Numbered from the stretch's first letter, positions 1 through 8,974 are shown. The stretch: 64,000 bases of DNA from Cyclobacteriaceae bacterium (GCA_016787665.1 JAEUUC010000011.1:124001-188000), one strand, 5' to 3'. Translations and numbers: made by a program. Notes: generated from the sequence alone by a model not told the origin.

Positions 1-378
1 GGTAAGGGGCGGCAGGGCCATATACTCCATCTCAATCGCCAATTGGCTCTCACTTTCTTTGCGGTAAGCGCCTATAAATCCACAGTCGCTTTGATCAAAA
101 AAATATTGGAAGCCTGCAAAATAGGGAAGCCCGGCCCGCAAAATGGTAAGTAAAACCGGTGGCTGATCCGGCACCAGCACGTGAGCTGGCGCCAGCGGTG
201 TTTCCACTTTTTGCGATACGTAGGTCAGGTGCCGCGAAATCTCATACGCCATGATGGCGCCCAACCGCTCAAGATTATGGCGGAAGCGGGCCCGGTCGCG
301 CTGAATATCACGATCGCGCAATTCCGCTAAGAACGCAAGGGCAATGGTGTTGGTCTCACTTAGGTTGTGAATAGTCAT
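1..378 (-). CDS. upp: Uracil phosphoribosyltransferase, N-terminal part (cut by the window's left edge)
   Basis: The frame is open from an ATG at 378-376 to the left edge, giving 126 N-terminal residues. The enzyme makes UMP from uracil and PRPP in pyrimidine salvage, in the cytoplasm. The translation carries typical UPRT segments: RFRHNLERLGAIMAYEISR, the TPLAPAHVLVPD stretch, LLTILRAGLPY and FIGAYRKES. The PRPP-binding loop and uracil site lie in the missing C-terminal part. The gene is divergent from the M42-like peptidase, whose chosen start at 440 leaves a 61-nt shared intergenic region. The identification rests on motif recognition over more than half of the usual length (about 210-220 aa). 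Confidence 0.93.
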   Translation of the reverse strand, partial: MTIHNLSETNTIALAFLAELRDRDIQRDRARFRHNLERLGAIMAYEISRHLTYVSQKVETPLAPAHVLVPDQPPVLLTILRAGLPYFAGFQYFFDQSDCGFIGAYRKESESQLAIEMEYMALPPLT

Positions 379-439
379 GACGTTGAAATCAACCGAAAAT
401 TTAGCGAAATGTCGTAAACTGCCGGTGAATTCTTTGTCA

Positions 440-1357
440 ATGAATTACTCGCTGCTAAAACAACTTTGTGAAATACACGCTCCGTCAGGTGAAGAGGGAC
501 GCTTCAAAGAGTTCTTAACGGCTTACATCCGCAAGGCCAGCCGCCATTGGAAGGTTAAACCCAAACTAATTGAAGGTGACGAATTTCAGGATTGTCTGCT
601 GCTGAAATTTGGCCGGCCGCGCACCCTGGTTTTGGCGCACATGGATAGCATCGGGTTTACGGTGCGTTACCAAAATCAACTGCTCACCATTGGCAGCCCC
701 GAGGCCGAGATGGGCACCCGGCTGGTAGGCCGCGATTCGCATGGCGAAATTGAATGTGAGTTGGAATACGACAAAGAGAACCATGCGTTCTATAAATTCG
801 GTCGCCCCATCGACCGTGGCACGTCCCTCACCTACAAAAGCAACTGGCGCGAGACAAAAACGACCATCCAAACGCCTTACCTCGACAATCGCCTGGGCAT
901 CTACAATGCCCTTCGGGTAGCGGAATCGATGAAAGATGGCATCATCGCCTTTACCTGTTGGGAGGAGCATGGTGGCGGCAGCGTAGGTTATGTAGCAGAG
1001 TATGTATACCGCAAGTATGATGTTCGACAGGCGCTCATTTCGGATATCACCTGGACTTCGGATGGCGTGGAGCCAGGAAAAGGCGTGGTGATTTCCCTTC
1101 GCGACCGCAACATTCCGCGCAGGAGTTTTGTGAACAAGATCATTGCCGTGGCACAGAAGAACCATGTCAGTCATCAACTGGAGGTGGAAGGAATGGGGAG
1201 CAGTGATGGTGGTGAACTCCAGCGCTCGCCCTTTCCATTCGACTGGTGTTTTGTGGGCGCCCCGCAGCTTAACCCACACACGCCCGATGAAAAAGTGAAC
1301 AAGTCCGACATCGAAAGCATGGTTAAACTCTATTCGGTACTCATGCGGCAACTCTAG
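440..1357 (+). CDS. M42/M20-type metallopeptidase (aminopeptidase-like)
   Basis: This is a 305-aa cytoplasmic zinc-dependent peptidase with no signal peptide. The metal-site residues of the M42/M28/M20 clan are visible: HMD (His67, Asp69), a bridging Asp in PYLDNRLG, the catalytic Glu pair in CWEEHGGG, an Asp in LISDITWTSDG and a late His in NPHTPDEKV. M42 enzymes are oligomeric aminopeptidases that trim peptides; the exact specificity cannot be read here. An in-frame ATG at 377 would add 21 residues lacking family character and would overlap the upp start, so the ATG at 440 (MNYSLLKQLCEIHAPSGEEG) is preferred because the family normally begins this way. Confidence 0.85.
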   Translation: MNYSLLKQLCEIHAPSGEEGRFKEFLTAYIRKASRHWKVKPKLIEGDEFQDCLLLKFGRPRTLVLAHMDSIGFTVRYQNQLLTIGSPEAEMGTRLVGRDSHGEIECELEYDKENHAFYKFGRPIDRGTSLTYKSNWRETKTTIQTPYLDNRLGIYNALRVAESMKDGIIAFTCWEEHGGGSVGYVAEYVYRKYDVRQALISDITWTSDGVEPGKGVVISLRDRNIPRRSFVNKIIAVAQKNHVSHQLEVEGMGSSDGGELQRSPFPFDWCFVGAPQLNPHTPDEKVNKSDIESMVKLYSVLMRQL

Positions 1358-1442
1358 CCCGGGCGCGGTTGACGTGCGCTTCCCGTCTCAATTTTTCAGT
1401 AACTTTACTCATCGCATTGTTCCACTCATTCCTTCCGTCCAT

Positions 1443-2795
1443 ATGACATCTCGTAGGGCTTTCATTCAGCAAACCGCTTGGGCAGGTGTAGGGCTTTCCC
1501 TGTTATCCGCCTCAAATGTATTCGCGACAGCAAAAGAAAAAGTTCGGCTGGGCTTTATTGGCGTTGGGCTGCGGGGACAAAATCACCTTGAACTGGCGCT
1601 CAAGCGCACAGACGTTGACGTGGTTGCGTTGTGCGATATTCAGCAACGGATGATGGATGCCGCCTTACAGCTGGTGAAAGAGTCCGGGAAGCCCTCACCC
1701 CAGATTATTCTGGAAGGAAATTACGGCTACCGCAAACTGCTGGAACGAAAGGACATCGATGCCGTGATTATTTCAACTCCCTGGGAGTGGCACACCGTGC
1801 AATGCCTCGATGCCATGAACGCGAAGAAATGGGTAGGCTGCGAAGTAATCACAGGGATGACCGTAGACGAATGCTGGCAGTTGGTCGACACGAGCGAAAA
1901 AACCGGCATGCCGCTGATGATGCTCGAAAATGTGTGCTACAGGCGCGATGTGATGGCCGTACTCAATATGGTGCGGCAGAATCTCTTTGGCGAACTGATT
2001 CACCTGCAGGGGGGCTATCAGCACGACTTACGCGAAGTGAAATTTAATGACGGGCAAAAACCCTATGGCGGTGGCGCTGAATTTGGCGCAAAAGGATTTT
2101 CTGAGGCGCAATGGCGTACGCAACACTCCGTGGTGCGCAATGGTGATTTATACCCCACACACGGCATAGGGCCAATCGCCATGATGGCCAACATTAATCG
2201 GGGCAACCGCTTTACGCGCCTGTCCTCGTTTGCCTCCAAGGCGCGCGGCCTCCACGAGCACGTGGTGAACGTAGGCGGCAAAGATCATCCGAATACCAAA
2301 ATCGATTTCAAGTTGGGCGATGTGGTGACGACCATGATCAGCGCGGCCAACGGTGAAACATTCCTGCTGCAACACGACACCAACCTGCCCCGGCCCTATT
2401 CGCTGGGCTTCCGGGTGCAAGGCTCAAAGGGCATCTGGATGGACGTGAATAAGTCCATGTACATTGAAGGGCAAAGCGCTAAGCCACACCAATGGGAAGA
2501 AGCAAAGGCATGGCTGGAAAAATATGATCACCCGCTGTGGAAAAAATATGGCAGCGATGCCAGTGGCGCGGGGCATGGCGGTATGGATTGGTTCGTTTTG
2601 AACGCTTTTGTTGAATCGGTGAAACGCAACGTTACACCGCCCCAAGATGTATACGATGCCGTGACCTGGAGCGCCATCACTCCACTTTCTGAGACTTCGA
2701 TTGCGCAAGGCGGCACAGCCGTTGATTTTCCGGATTTCACCCGCGGTAAGTGGGAAAAAAGAAAGAATGAGTTTGCGCTCGATGATCGCTATTGA
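1443..2795 (+). CDS. Gfo/Idh/MocA-fold protein of the GH109 type, Tat-exported
   Basis: The protein is 450 aa. The ATG at 1443 gives a twin-arginine signal (MTSRRAFIQQ, then a hydrophobic stretch ending near FATA), so a folded, cofactor-loaded protein is probably exported by Tat; a tatA gene is in this window at 28331. An NAD-binding Rossmann motif follows (GVGLRG). The rest matches glycoside hydrolase family 109, whose founding members are alpha-N-acetylgalactosaminidases using an NAD-dependent retaining mechanism: STPWEWHTVQ, GYQHDLR and the YPTHGIGPI segment with its conserved His. Family membership is well supported. The substrate is inferred and could be another amino-sugar glycoside. 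An earlier in-frame ATG at 1374 would bury the Tat signal. Confidence 0.85.
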   Translation: MTSRRAFIQQTAWAGVGLSLLSASNVFATAKEKVRLGFIGVGLRGQNHLELALKRTDVDVVALCDIQQRMMDAALQLVKESGKPSPQIILEGNYGYRKLLERKDIDAVIISTPWEWHTVQCLDAMNAKKWVGCEVITGMTVDECWQLVDTSEKTGMPLMMLENVCYRRDVMAVLNMVRQNLFGELIHLQGGYQHDLREVKFNDGQKPYGGGAEFGAKGFSEAQWRTQHSVVRNGDLYPTHGIGPIAMMANINRGNRFTRLSSFASKARGLHEHVVNVGGKDHPNTKIDFKLGDVVTTMISAANGETFLLQHDTNLPRPYSLGFRVQGSKGIWMDVNKSMYIEGQSAKPHQWEEAKAWLEKYDHPLWKKYGSDASGAGHGGMDWFVLNAFVESVKRNVTPPQDVYDAVTWSAITPLSETSIAQGGTAVDFPDFTRGKWEKRKNEFALDDRY

Positions 2796-2840
2796 ATCTG
2801 AAGCAATGAACCTACAAGCATTTTCGTTGTTTGATGTAGT

Positions 2841-3368
2841 ATGAAACTCAAAGACCTCACGTTTCGAAAAACCATCGCAGCCAACAAAATCAGCACGAAA
2901 GTGTCGTCTTTGGCCAAGCAAATCAACCACGACTACCAGGGTAAGACTCCGCTTTTTCTGCCGGTGCTCAACGGCTCGTTCATGTTTGCGTCTGATCTTC
3001 TAAAAGAGATCAACCTTACCTGCCGGGTGTCGTTCGTGAAGGTAGCCTCCTACTCCGGCACCGCCAGCACAGGCCAACTCAAAACGCTGATCGGTCACGA
3101 GGAGAGTTTGTTCAACCAGGACATCCTCATCATCGAAGATATTGTCGATACCGGGTTAACCCTTCAAAAAATAATGGATGAACTCCGCAGCCTGGGCGCG
3201 CGCTCCGTGGAAGCCGTGGCGCTGCTGCGCAAGCAACCCGCCCGCGAAAAAAATTTGGAAGTGAAATATGTCGGGTTCGACCTGGAGACCGAATTCGTGG
3301 TGGGTTATGGCCTCGACTACGATGGCCTGGGCCGCAACCTCACCGACATCTATAAAAAAGTGGAGTAA
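2841..3368 (+). CDS. hpt: Hypoxanthine phosphoribosyltransferase
   Basis: This 175-aa cytoplasmic purine-salvage enzyme converts hypoxanthine (and usually guanine) plus PRPP to IMP or GMP. The PRPP-binding signature is clear at about residues 95-108 (ILIIEDIVDTGLTL). An upstream VLNGSFMFASDL loop and the C-terminal EFVVGYGLDYDGLGRNL base-binding segment are also typical. Length matches the family. It lies 45 nt after the GH109-like gene and 68 nt before adk; the hpt-adk-obg order is common in Bacteroidota and groups nucleotide salvage with housekeeping genes. The start ATG follows a stop-containing spacer, and no better alternative is seen. Confidence 0.95.
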   Translation: MKLKDLTFRKTIAANKISTKVSSLAKQINHDYQGKTPLFLPVLNGSFMFASDLLKEINLTCRVSFVKVASYSGTASTGQLKTLIGHEESLFNQDILIIEDIVDTGLTLQKIMDELRSLGARSVEAVALLRKQPAREKNLEVKYVGFDLETEFVVGYGLDYDGLGRNLTDIYKKVE

Positions 3369-3375
3369 ACAGGCC

Positions 3376-3408
3376 CTTGGCGAATTAGCCGGTGGATCGC
3401 TACCTTGC
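3376..3408 (+). promoter_or_regulatory. Weak candidate promoter for adk
   Basis: CTTG at 3376-3379 is followed after 21 nt by TACCTTGC at 3401-3408. This resembles the Bacteroidota -33 (TTTG) and -7 (TAnnTTTG) elements with two deviations. It ends 28 nt before the adk ATG. hpt and adk are otherwise close and may be cotranscribed. Confidence 0.3.
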
Positions 3409-3436
3409 GTTCCTTTTTTATCTAAACCTAACGGCA

Positions 3437-4000
3437 ATGATTAACCTGGTGATCTTTGGCCCGCCCGGGGCCGGCAAGGGCACACAGAGCGAAAAGCTCA
3501 TTCAGAAGTACGGATTTGTGCACATCTCCACGGGCGACTTATTCCGGTGGCATACCAAGAACGATACCCCGCTGGGCAAGCGCGTAAAAGAAATCATGAA
3601 CAGCGGGGCTCTGGTGCCCGATGACATCACCATCGCCATGTTGAAAGAAGAACTCGACAAAAATCCCCAGGCCAAAGGTTTCTTATTCGATGGATTTCCG
3701 CGTACCGTAGCGCAGGCCGAAGCACTGGACCGGTTTATGAAAGAAAATAATACAGCCATTCACTACGTGGTGGCACTGGATGTGTCGGAAAAAGAGGTGC
3801 GCGACCGGATTGCCAAAAGAAGAACCATTGAAAACCGTGCGGATGATGAAGAAGATAAACTCAATAAGCGGATCACCGAATACTTCACGAAAACCATCCA
3901 CGTGCTGCCGTACTACGAAAAAGCCGGCCGCCTGAATACCGTCAACGGCATCGGCCCGATTGATGAAATTTTTGCGCGCATCACATCCGTGATCAAATAG
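3437..4000 (+). CDS. adk: Adenylate kinase (short-LID form)
   Basis: This 187-aa cytoplasmic enzyme interconverts ATP + AMP and 2 ADP. The P-loop GPPGAGKGT is at residues 8-16, followed by the AMP-binding STGDLFR segment, the DGFPRTVAQA signature and a compact LID region (RRTIENRADDEEDKLNKR). The LID has no Cys4 zinc knuckle, consistent with the short non-zinc form and the length below 190 aa. The ATG at 3437 (MINLVIFGPPG) is chosen because the beta strand before the P-loop normally starts the protein. An upstream in-frame ATG at 3392 would add 15 unrelated hydrophobic residues. Confidence 0.96.
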   Translation: MINLVIFGPPGAGKGTQSEKLIQKYGFVHISTGDLFRWHTKNDTPLGKRVKEIMNSGALVPDDITIAMLKEELDKNPQAKGFLFDGFPRTVAQAEALDRFMKENNTAIHYVVALDVSEKEVRDRIAKRRTIENRADDEEDKLNKRITEYFTKTIHVLPYYEKAGRLNTVNGIGPIDEIFARITSVIK

Positions 4001-4072
4001 AATTCAACATTCAATAGCTGTGTCTCGGAGTACCTCGCCTCAACCATCTTTCATCTGAAATCGTAGATCACC

Positions 4073-5065
4073 GTGTCCAGCCCCAATTTTATCGACTATG
4101 TAAAATTCCATGCCCGCTCCGGACATGGGGGTGCAGGTTGTTTGCACTTTCACCGCGAAAAATTCGTACCCAAAGGTGGGCCCGATGGGGGTGATGGCGG
4201 GCGCGGTGGGCACATCATCCTGCGCGGTAACTCGCAACTTTGGACGCTGCTTCACCTGAAGTACCGCAAACACATACGAGCCGAAGATGGTGGGGCCGGT
4301 GAAGGCCAAAACCGAACCGGGGCTGATGGAAAAGATGAAATTCTGGAGGTGCCCCTGGGCACCGTGGCCAAGCGGGCCGAAAGCGGTGAGGTACTTTGGG
4401 AGATCAATACGGACGGGCAGGAGGTGATTCTGATGGCAGGCGGCCGTGGGGGCAAGGGAAATAGTTTTTTTACTTCGCCCACCAACCAGGCACCCCAGCA
4501 TGCACAGCCGGGCGAACCGGCTCAGGAAGATTGGATCATTCTGGAATTAAAGCTGCTGGCAGACGTTGGGCTCGTAGGATTTCCCAATGCCGGAAAGTCA
4601 ACCCTGCTGTCGGTGATGTCAGCCGCGAAACCCAAAATTGCGGACTACGCTTTTACAACGCTCACGCCCAACCTCGGGGTGGTGCCTTACTACGATGACA
4701 AATCGTTTGTGATGGCCGACATACCCGGAATCATTGAGGGGGCAGCAGAGGGTAAAGGGTTGGGCATTCGCTTTTTGCGCCACATCGAGCGCAACTCACT
4801 TCTTCTGTTTCTCATTCCGGCCGACTCGGCCGACATTCGCAAAGAGTTTGACATTTTACTGAACGAACTGCGGCAGTACAATCCCGAACTGCTCGATAAA
4901 AAGCGGTTACTGGCGATTTCGAAAAGCGACATGCTGGATGAAGAGCTGAAGGATGCCATCAAAAAAGAGTTGCCCACGGGAATACCCTCTGTTTTTGTGT
5001 CCGGACTCAAAAAGGAAGGGCTCAAGGAACTCAAAGACTTGATCTGGCAAACGCTAAAAAGTTGA
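4073..5065 (+). CDS. obg: Obg-family GTPase
   Basis: The 330-aa essential GTPase associates with the 50S ribosomal subunit and acts in ribosome maturation and stress signalling. The glycine-rich Obg fold occupies residues 1-158 ([26 protein letters not shown]), followed by the G domain with G1 GFPNAGKS at 169-176, the DIPGIIEGA switch II segment and an SKSD G4-like motif. There is no C-terminal OCT extension, as in many short Obg proteins. The start is GTG at 4073, giving [17 protein letters not shown]; the family almost always begins with a similar N(F)IDYV segment, so no other start fits. Confidence 0.95.
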   Translation: MSSPNFIDYVKFHARSGHGGAGCLHFHREKFVPKGGPDGGDGGRGGHIILRGNSQLWTLLHLKYRKHIRAEDGGAGEGQNRTGADGKDEILEVPLGTVAKRAESGEVLWEINTDGQEVILMAGGRGGKGNSFFTSPTNQAPQHAQPGEPAQEDWIILELKLLADVGLVGFPNAGKSTLLSVMSAAKPKIADYAFTTLTPNLGVVPYYDDKSFVMADIPGIIEGAAEGKGLGIRFLRHIERNSLLLFLIPADSADIRKEFDILLNELRQYNPELLDKKRLLAISKSDMLDEELKDAIKKELPTGIPSVFVSGLKKEGLKELKDLIWQTLKS

Positions 5066-5143
5066 TCCATCGGCCAACCTGTCACGATTAGGTGGCTTGG
5101 CAGTATTATTGCCCCTCAAAACACGTTTTTTAGATGATTTTTT

Positions 5144-5710
5144 ATGGAAAACCCCACGCAGCAGGAGCACGATTTGCCCAAACACGATGATTCGGTGGTG
5201 GAAGAAACGCCTCCTATGCAATCAACCGAGCCGGTGACGGAATCTTCCGGCAAGCCGGAAGCCGATCCGCTCAAGAAACTACAGGACGAATTGGCAGAGG
5301 CCAAAGACAAATACCTGCGGTTGTATGCCGAATTTGACAACTTCCGCAGGCGCTCAGCCAAAGAGCGATTGGAACTGATCCAGACCGCCAACGAAAAACT
5401 TTTGCGCGACTTCCTTCCCGTTGCCGATGACTTCGAACGGGCCGAAAAATCATTTGCGGGCCTGACCGATAAAGAGGCCGAGGGATTCAAACTGATCCAC
5501 AACAAGTTCAAAAAATTACTTGACCAAAACGGGGTGAAGCCCATGGAGGCCGGACCTGCCGTAGCTTTCAATCCCGACCTGCATGAGGCCATTACCCAAA
5601 TACCGGCTCCGGAAGAAAAGTTGAAAGGTAAAATCGTAGACGTGGTGGAGAAGGGTTACCTGCTCCACGACAAAGTGATTCGCTTCGCCAAAGTGGTGGT
5701 AGGCCAATAA
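5144..5710 (+). CDS. grpE: GrpE nucleotide-exchange factor
   Basis: This is the 188-aa cochaperone that releases ADP from DnaK. A disordered acidic N-terminus (residues 1-40) is followed by a long coiled coil ([25 protein letters not shown], about 45-75) and the C-terminal beta domain ([36 protein letters not shown]). The gene is 10 nt upstream of dnaJ and surely cotranscribed with it. dnaK is not in the window, so grpE-dnaJ form a unit separate from dnaK, as often seen in Bacteroidota. Confidence 0.96.
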   Translation: MENPTQQEHDLPKHDDSVVEETPPMQSTEPVTESSGKPEADPLKKLQDELAEAKDKYLRLYAEFDNFRRRSAKERLELIQTANEKLLRDFLPVADDFERAEKSFAGLTDKEAEGFKLIHNKFKKLLDQNGVKPMEAGPAVAFNPDLHEAITQIPAPEEKLKGKIVDVVEKGYLLHDKVIRFAKVVVGQ

Positions 5711-5720
5711 TTCACCTCTT

Positions 5721-6830
5721 ATGAGCAAGCGTGATTATTACGAAATACTCGGTGTTACCAAATCGGCCAGCGCTGACGAAATCAAGAAGGCATACCGGAA
5801 GGTAGCCATTCAGTTTCACCCGGATAAAAACCCGGGCAACAAAGAAGCGGAAGAGAAATTCAAGGAGGCCGCTGAGGCCTACGAGGTGTTGAGCGATGCG
5901 GACAAGCGCGCCCAGTACGACCGTTTTGGTCATTCCCGTGGCAATGGCGGTTTCCGCGGCCACGAGATGAACATGGACGACATCTTCTCCCAGTTTGGTG
6001 ACATTTTTGGAGGCGGTAGTCCGTTCGACAGTTTCTTTGGCGGAGGAGGCGGGCGAAGCCGCACCCGCAAAGGCTCTAACCTGCGCATCAAACTGAAGCT
6101 GACACTGGAAGAAATTGCCAACGGTGTAGAGAAAAAAATTAAAGTGAACCGCCTGGTTCAGGCCGATGGTGTCACGTTCAAAACGTGCCCCGCATGCCAG
6201 GGGCAGGGTCAGGTGCGCAAGGTGGTGAACACGATGCTCGGCCAAATGGTCTCTGCCAGCACCTGCTCGAGTTGCGGAGGCTCAGGCCAGATCATCGATA
6301 AACGCCCTCCGGGGGTCGACAACTCCGGATTAGTCAGCAAAGAAGACGTGATTTCGGTGCGCGTGCCGGCCGGGGTGGGCGATGGTATGCAACTCTCGAT
6401 GTCTGGTAAGGGAAATGAAGCTCCGGGTGGTGGCATACCAGGCGACCTGCTTATTCAAATTGAAGAGGTTGAGGATAAGGTACTGAAACGGGACGGCAAT
6501 AATCTTATTTATGATCTGCACATCAGTTTTATTGATGCCGCGCTGGGAACCTCGGTGGAAGTACCCTCGGTGGGCGGCAAGGTGCGCATCAAGATTGATC
6601 CCGGAACGCAAAGCGGTAAAATTCTGCGGCTGCGTGGCAAGGGCTTGCGCGACCTCAATGGCTACGGCACGGGAGATCAGCTGATTTATATAAATGTCTG
6701 GACCCCCAAGCGGCTGACCTCCGAAGAGCGGGCCAAACTGGAGTCGCTCAAACAATCTCCGAACTTCCAGCCGAGCCCCGAAGCTGGTGAAAAAGGCTTT
6801 TTCGAGCGAATGAAGGAGTATTTTGGTTGA
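5721..6830 (+). CDS. dnaJ: Chaperone DnaJ with a reduced zinc-finger region
   Basis: This 369-aa Hsp40 cochaperone stimulates DnaK ATPase activity. The J domain is at the N-terminus with the HPD motif near residue 33, followed by a Gly/Phe-rich linker (about 70-115) and two C-terminal substrate-binding barrels. In the central region only two CxxCxGxG motifs are present, CPACQGQG at 156-163 and CSSCGGSG at 182-189. Where motifs 1 and 4 should be, the sequence reads [12 protein letters not shown] and [10 protein letters not shown], with no cysteines. Zinc centre II is therefore kept and centre I is lost. Reading frame and flanks are intact, so this is not a sequencing frameshift. Confidence 0.95.
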   Translation: MSKRDYYEILGVTKSASADEIKKAYRKVAIQFHPDKNPGNKEAEEKFKEAAEAYEVLSDADKRAQYDRFGHSRGNGGFRGHEMNMDDIFSQFGDIFGGGSPFDSFFGGGGGRSRTRKGSNLRIKLKLTLEEIANGVEKKIKVNRLVQADGVTFKTCPACQGQGQVRKVVNTMLGQMVSASTCSSCGGSGQIIDKRPPGVDNSGLVSKEDVISVRVPAGVGDGMQLSMSGKGNEAPGGGIPGDLLIQIEEVEDKVLKRDGNNLIYDLHISFIDAALGTSVEVPSVGGKVRIKIDPGTQSGKILRLRGKGLRDLNGYGTGDQLIYINVWTPKRLTSEERAKLESLKQSPNFQPSPEAGEKGFFERMKEYFG

Positions 6831-6924
6831 AATTGCTCCCCCATTTGTGGGGCATAGACCTCAAATCCCTGGACAAATAAAAAATTTCACGGTCGGCTGA
6901 AACCTTGGGCGAAACTGCCCGTAT

Positions 6925-6946
6925 AACCCCGTTATGGGTTTTTTTC
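6925..6946 (+). terminator. Possible weak terminator after grpE-dnaJ
   Basis: A 5-bp stem (AACCC at 6925-6929 and GGGTT at 6936-6940) runs into seven T residues. It sits about 95 nt after the dnaJ stop and before the secreted-protein gene. The stem is short, so confidence is limited. The rest of the 185-nt gap holds no visible gene. Confidence 0.4.
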
Positions 6947-7015
6947 GCTTAACGAAAACTTAACAAAAGGTACACAGGCACAACCCTGCGGGGTAGCCAG
7001 CCGTAAAACAGGTAA

Positions 7016-7909
7016 ATGAAGGCGTTTGTCTTAGTTGGTATTGGAGGTTTATTGTCTCTGGGCGCAGCCGCCCAGATCAAAAAGCAATTTTCCATTGGTG
7101 CATCGGACGATTGTAAACGCGTATCGCTGCATCTGAAAGCAAAAACCGGCAATTGCTTCATCCGCCCCAGCCAGAATAAAGAGCTGCTTGATATTTACAG
7201 CAACCAGGAAGCAGAAGAATATGCGCATTCCCTCACGCAGGATGTGCGTGGAGATGTATGCTTTGTGAAGATTGCCATGGATCAGGCCAATCAAAAAGGC
7301 GTTGGCCAAAAGATTTCTTATCAGGTTTTTGGTGGCGAAAACCGCACCGTGGACAGCAAAATCTGGAAATTCTATCTCTCCGAAACCAAATCCTATTCAC
7401 TCGATCTGGATTACGGGCTGGGTAATGCCAATATCGATTTAAGCGGCCTTGCCGTTGATCGGTTGAAGATCAAGACCGGAACAGCCGATGTGCTCCTCTC
7501 CTACAGCGCGGAACCTAATAAAGTAAAGATGGATACCTTCTTCGTCAAGGTGGACATGGGCTCGCTGCAGGCCAAACACATCAACCTGGCCAACGCCCAG
7601 GTTGTGGTGGCCGAGGTTGGTTTTGGTAACATGCTGCTGGATTTCAGCGACAAGACCGAATATCCCCGACAGGTTGAAGGATCTGTTGGAGCCGGCAATT
7701 TGATCATTCTGTTGCCCGCCCATGACGTGCCGGTGCTAATCAAGCTTTCCGATTCCTGGCTGTGCAGTATTGACTTAACCCGCGGCTTAAAAAAGATTGG
7801 CGAGAATACCTATGCGAATGCCGCTTACTCGGGCAATCAAAAAAATGCCATGGTTTTCGATCTGGACGTATCCATGGGCAAGATCACCTTCCGCGAGCGG
7901 AGCGAATAA
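7016..7909 (+). CDS. Secreted protein of unknown function, DUF4097/toastrack-like beta repeats
   Basis: The product is 297 aa with an N-terminal signal peptide (MKAFVLVGIGGLLSLGAAAQ), so it goes to the periplasm or outer surface. From about residue 120 it consists of short alternating beta segments of the form seen in DUF4097/LiaF-C-like toastrack domains: LDLDYGLGNANIDLSGL, LKIKTGTADVLLSY, FFVKVDMGSLQAKHI, VVVAEVGFGNMLLDF, VEGSVGAGNLIILLP. No catalytic motif is seen. It stands alone between the dnaJ terminator region and the promoter of the ABC exporter. Its function cannot be assigned; a structural or envelope-stress role is a guess. Confidence 0.75.
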   Translation: MKAFVLVGIGGLLSLGAAAQIKKQFSIGASDDCKRVSLHLKAKTGNCFIRPSQNKELLDIYSNQEAEEYAHSLTQDVRGDVCFVKIAMDQANQKGVGQKISYQVFGGENRTVDSKIWKFYLSETKSYSLDLDYGLGNANIDLSGLAVDRLKIKTGTADVLLSYSAEPNKVKMDTFFVKVDMGSLQAKHINLANAQVVVAEVGFGNMLLDFSDKTEYPRQVEGSVGAGNLIILLPAHDVPVLIKLSDSWLCSIDLTRGLKKIGENTYANAAYSGNQKNAMVFDLDVSMGKITFRERSE

Positions 7910-7941
7910 TAATTTCGCGTTGTCTCGGTTCAACAAACACG

Positions 7942-7960
7942 ACACGGACTTTGACCGTGT
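7942..7960. promoter_or_regulatory. Perfect inverted repeat centred on a -33 element (candidate operator)
   Basis: ACACGG (7942-7947) and CCGTGT (7955-7960) form a perfect 6-bp inverted repeat with a 7-nt spacer. The spacer contains the TTTG of the predicted promoter for the downstream ABC exporter. A dimeric repressor bound here would cover the -33 region. No U-tract follows directly, which makes a terminator less likely. Confidence 0.4.
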
Positions 7961-7979
7961 AATTCTCTTTCTATTTTTG
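7950..7979 (+). promoter_or_regulatory. Bacteroidota-type promoter for the ABC exporter genes
   Basis: TTTG at 7950-7953 is followed after 18 nt by TATTTTTG at 7972-7979. Both elements match the Bacteroidota consensus (TTTG and TAnnTTTG) exactly, and the spacing is within one base of the norm. The GTG start of the ATPase gene lies 35 nt downstream. Confidence 0.65.
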
Positions 7980-8014
7980 CTACTCATTTCTAAAAAACAC
8001 TAATCCCCTGCCCT

Positions 8015-8956
8015 GTGGAAGCACTTGTAGCTGAACACGTGACGAAGCGGTATACCCATCATACCGCACTCGACAAGGTGAGTCTCACCATTCCGGAAAA
8101 GTCGATTTATGGCCTGTTGGGGCCCAACGGTGCCGGTAAAACCACCTTCATCCGGATCATCAATCAAATTATCAATGCCGATGAAGGTGAGGTGAGAATT
8201 TTTGGAGAAAAATTGAAGCCCGGCCACGTAGAAATCATCGGCTACCTGCCCGAGGAACGCGGCTTATACAAAAAGATGAAAGTGGGCGACCAGTTGATGT
8301 ACCTGGCTCAGTTGAAAGGATTAGGTAAGCAGGAAGCCTTCCAACGCATTAAGGTGTGGCTCGAGCGATTTGAGATCAAAGATTGGTGGAATAAGAAAGT
8401 AGAGGACCTCTCGAAGGGCATGGCGCAAAAAGTGCAATTCATCAGCACGGTTCTCCACGAGCCTAAGTTGATCATTCTGGATGAGCCATTCTCCGGTTTC
8501 GACCCGGTGAATGCCCAATTGATTACGGATGAAATTTTGGGATTGAAAGAGCGCGGCAGCACGATTATATTCTCCACCCACCGGATGGAGACGGTTGAGT
8601 CGCTCTGCGATCATATTGCCATGATCAACAAGTCAAAGAAAGTGTTGGAGGGCTCCAAAAAGGACGTGAAAGCAAGCTACAAGACAAACACCTACGTAGT
8701 GGAGCATCGGGGCAACTTCCGGCTTTCGGGTGTGGGTCACCAACTGGTGTCGCAAAAAGAGCTGGAGGGCAATCACTTTGAAACATTAATCAAAGCGGAT
8801 CAGGGCAGTTCGCCCAACGCCCTGCTGCACGAGTTGTTGCCTCAAACGGAGGTATTCCGCTTTGAACAAAAACTTCCCACCATGGCCGAAATTTTCATCA
8901 ACCTGGTGAAAGCCGAAGGTGATGAAGCGTTGCGCAAACATTTACAAGAAGCCTAA
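8015..8956 (+). CDS. ABC transporter ATP-binding protein (NatA-like)
   Basis: This is the 313-aa cytoplasmic ATPase of an ABC-2 exporter. It has Walker A GPNGAGKTT (about residues 36-44), a divergent signature DLSKGMAQKVQ in place of LSGGQ, Walker B LIILDEPFSGFDP and the switch His in STHRME. The C-terminal 90 residues resemble the extension of NatA/YhaQ-type ATPases. It starts with GTG at 8015 (MEALVAEHVTKRY). The gene is 18 nt upstream of the permease at 8975, so the two form a transporter. The nearest described relatives are Na+ or antibiotic exporters; the cargo is unknown. Confidence 0.9.
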   Translation: MEALVAEHVTKRYTHHTALDKVSLTIPEKSIYGLLGPNGAGKTTFIRIINQIINADEGEVRIFGEKLKPGHVEIIGYLPEERGLYKKMKVGDQLMYLAQLKGLGKQEAFQRIKVWLERFEIKDWWNKKVEDLSKGMAQKVQFISTVLHEPKLIILDEPFSGFDPVNAQLITDEILGLKERGSTIIFSTHRMETVESLCDHIAMINKSKKVLEGSKKDVKASYKTNTYVVEHRGNFRLSGVGHQLVSQKELEGNHFETLIKADQGSSPNALLHELLPQTEVFRFEQKLPTMAEIFINLVKAEGDEALRKHLQEA

Positions 8957-8974
8957 ACCGAAAAGCACCGAGAT

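Noticed and set aside
566..1351. A 261-codon open frame on the minus strand opposite the M42-like peptidase
   Set aside because: The plus-strand frame carries all metal-site motifs; the antisense translation has no recognisable domain and reflects codon bias.
6834..6853. CCCC/GGGG hairpin just after dnaJ
   Set aside because: The stem has a bulge and no T-run follows; the weak hairpin at 6925 is a better candidate.
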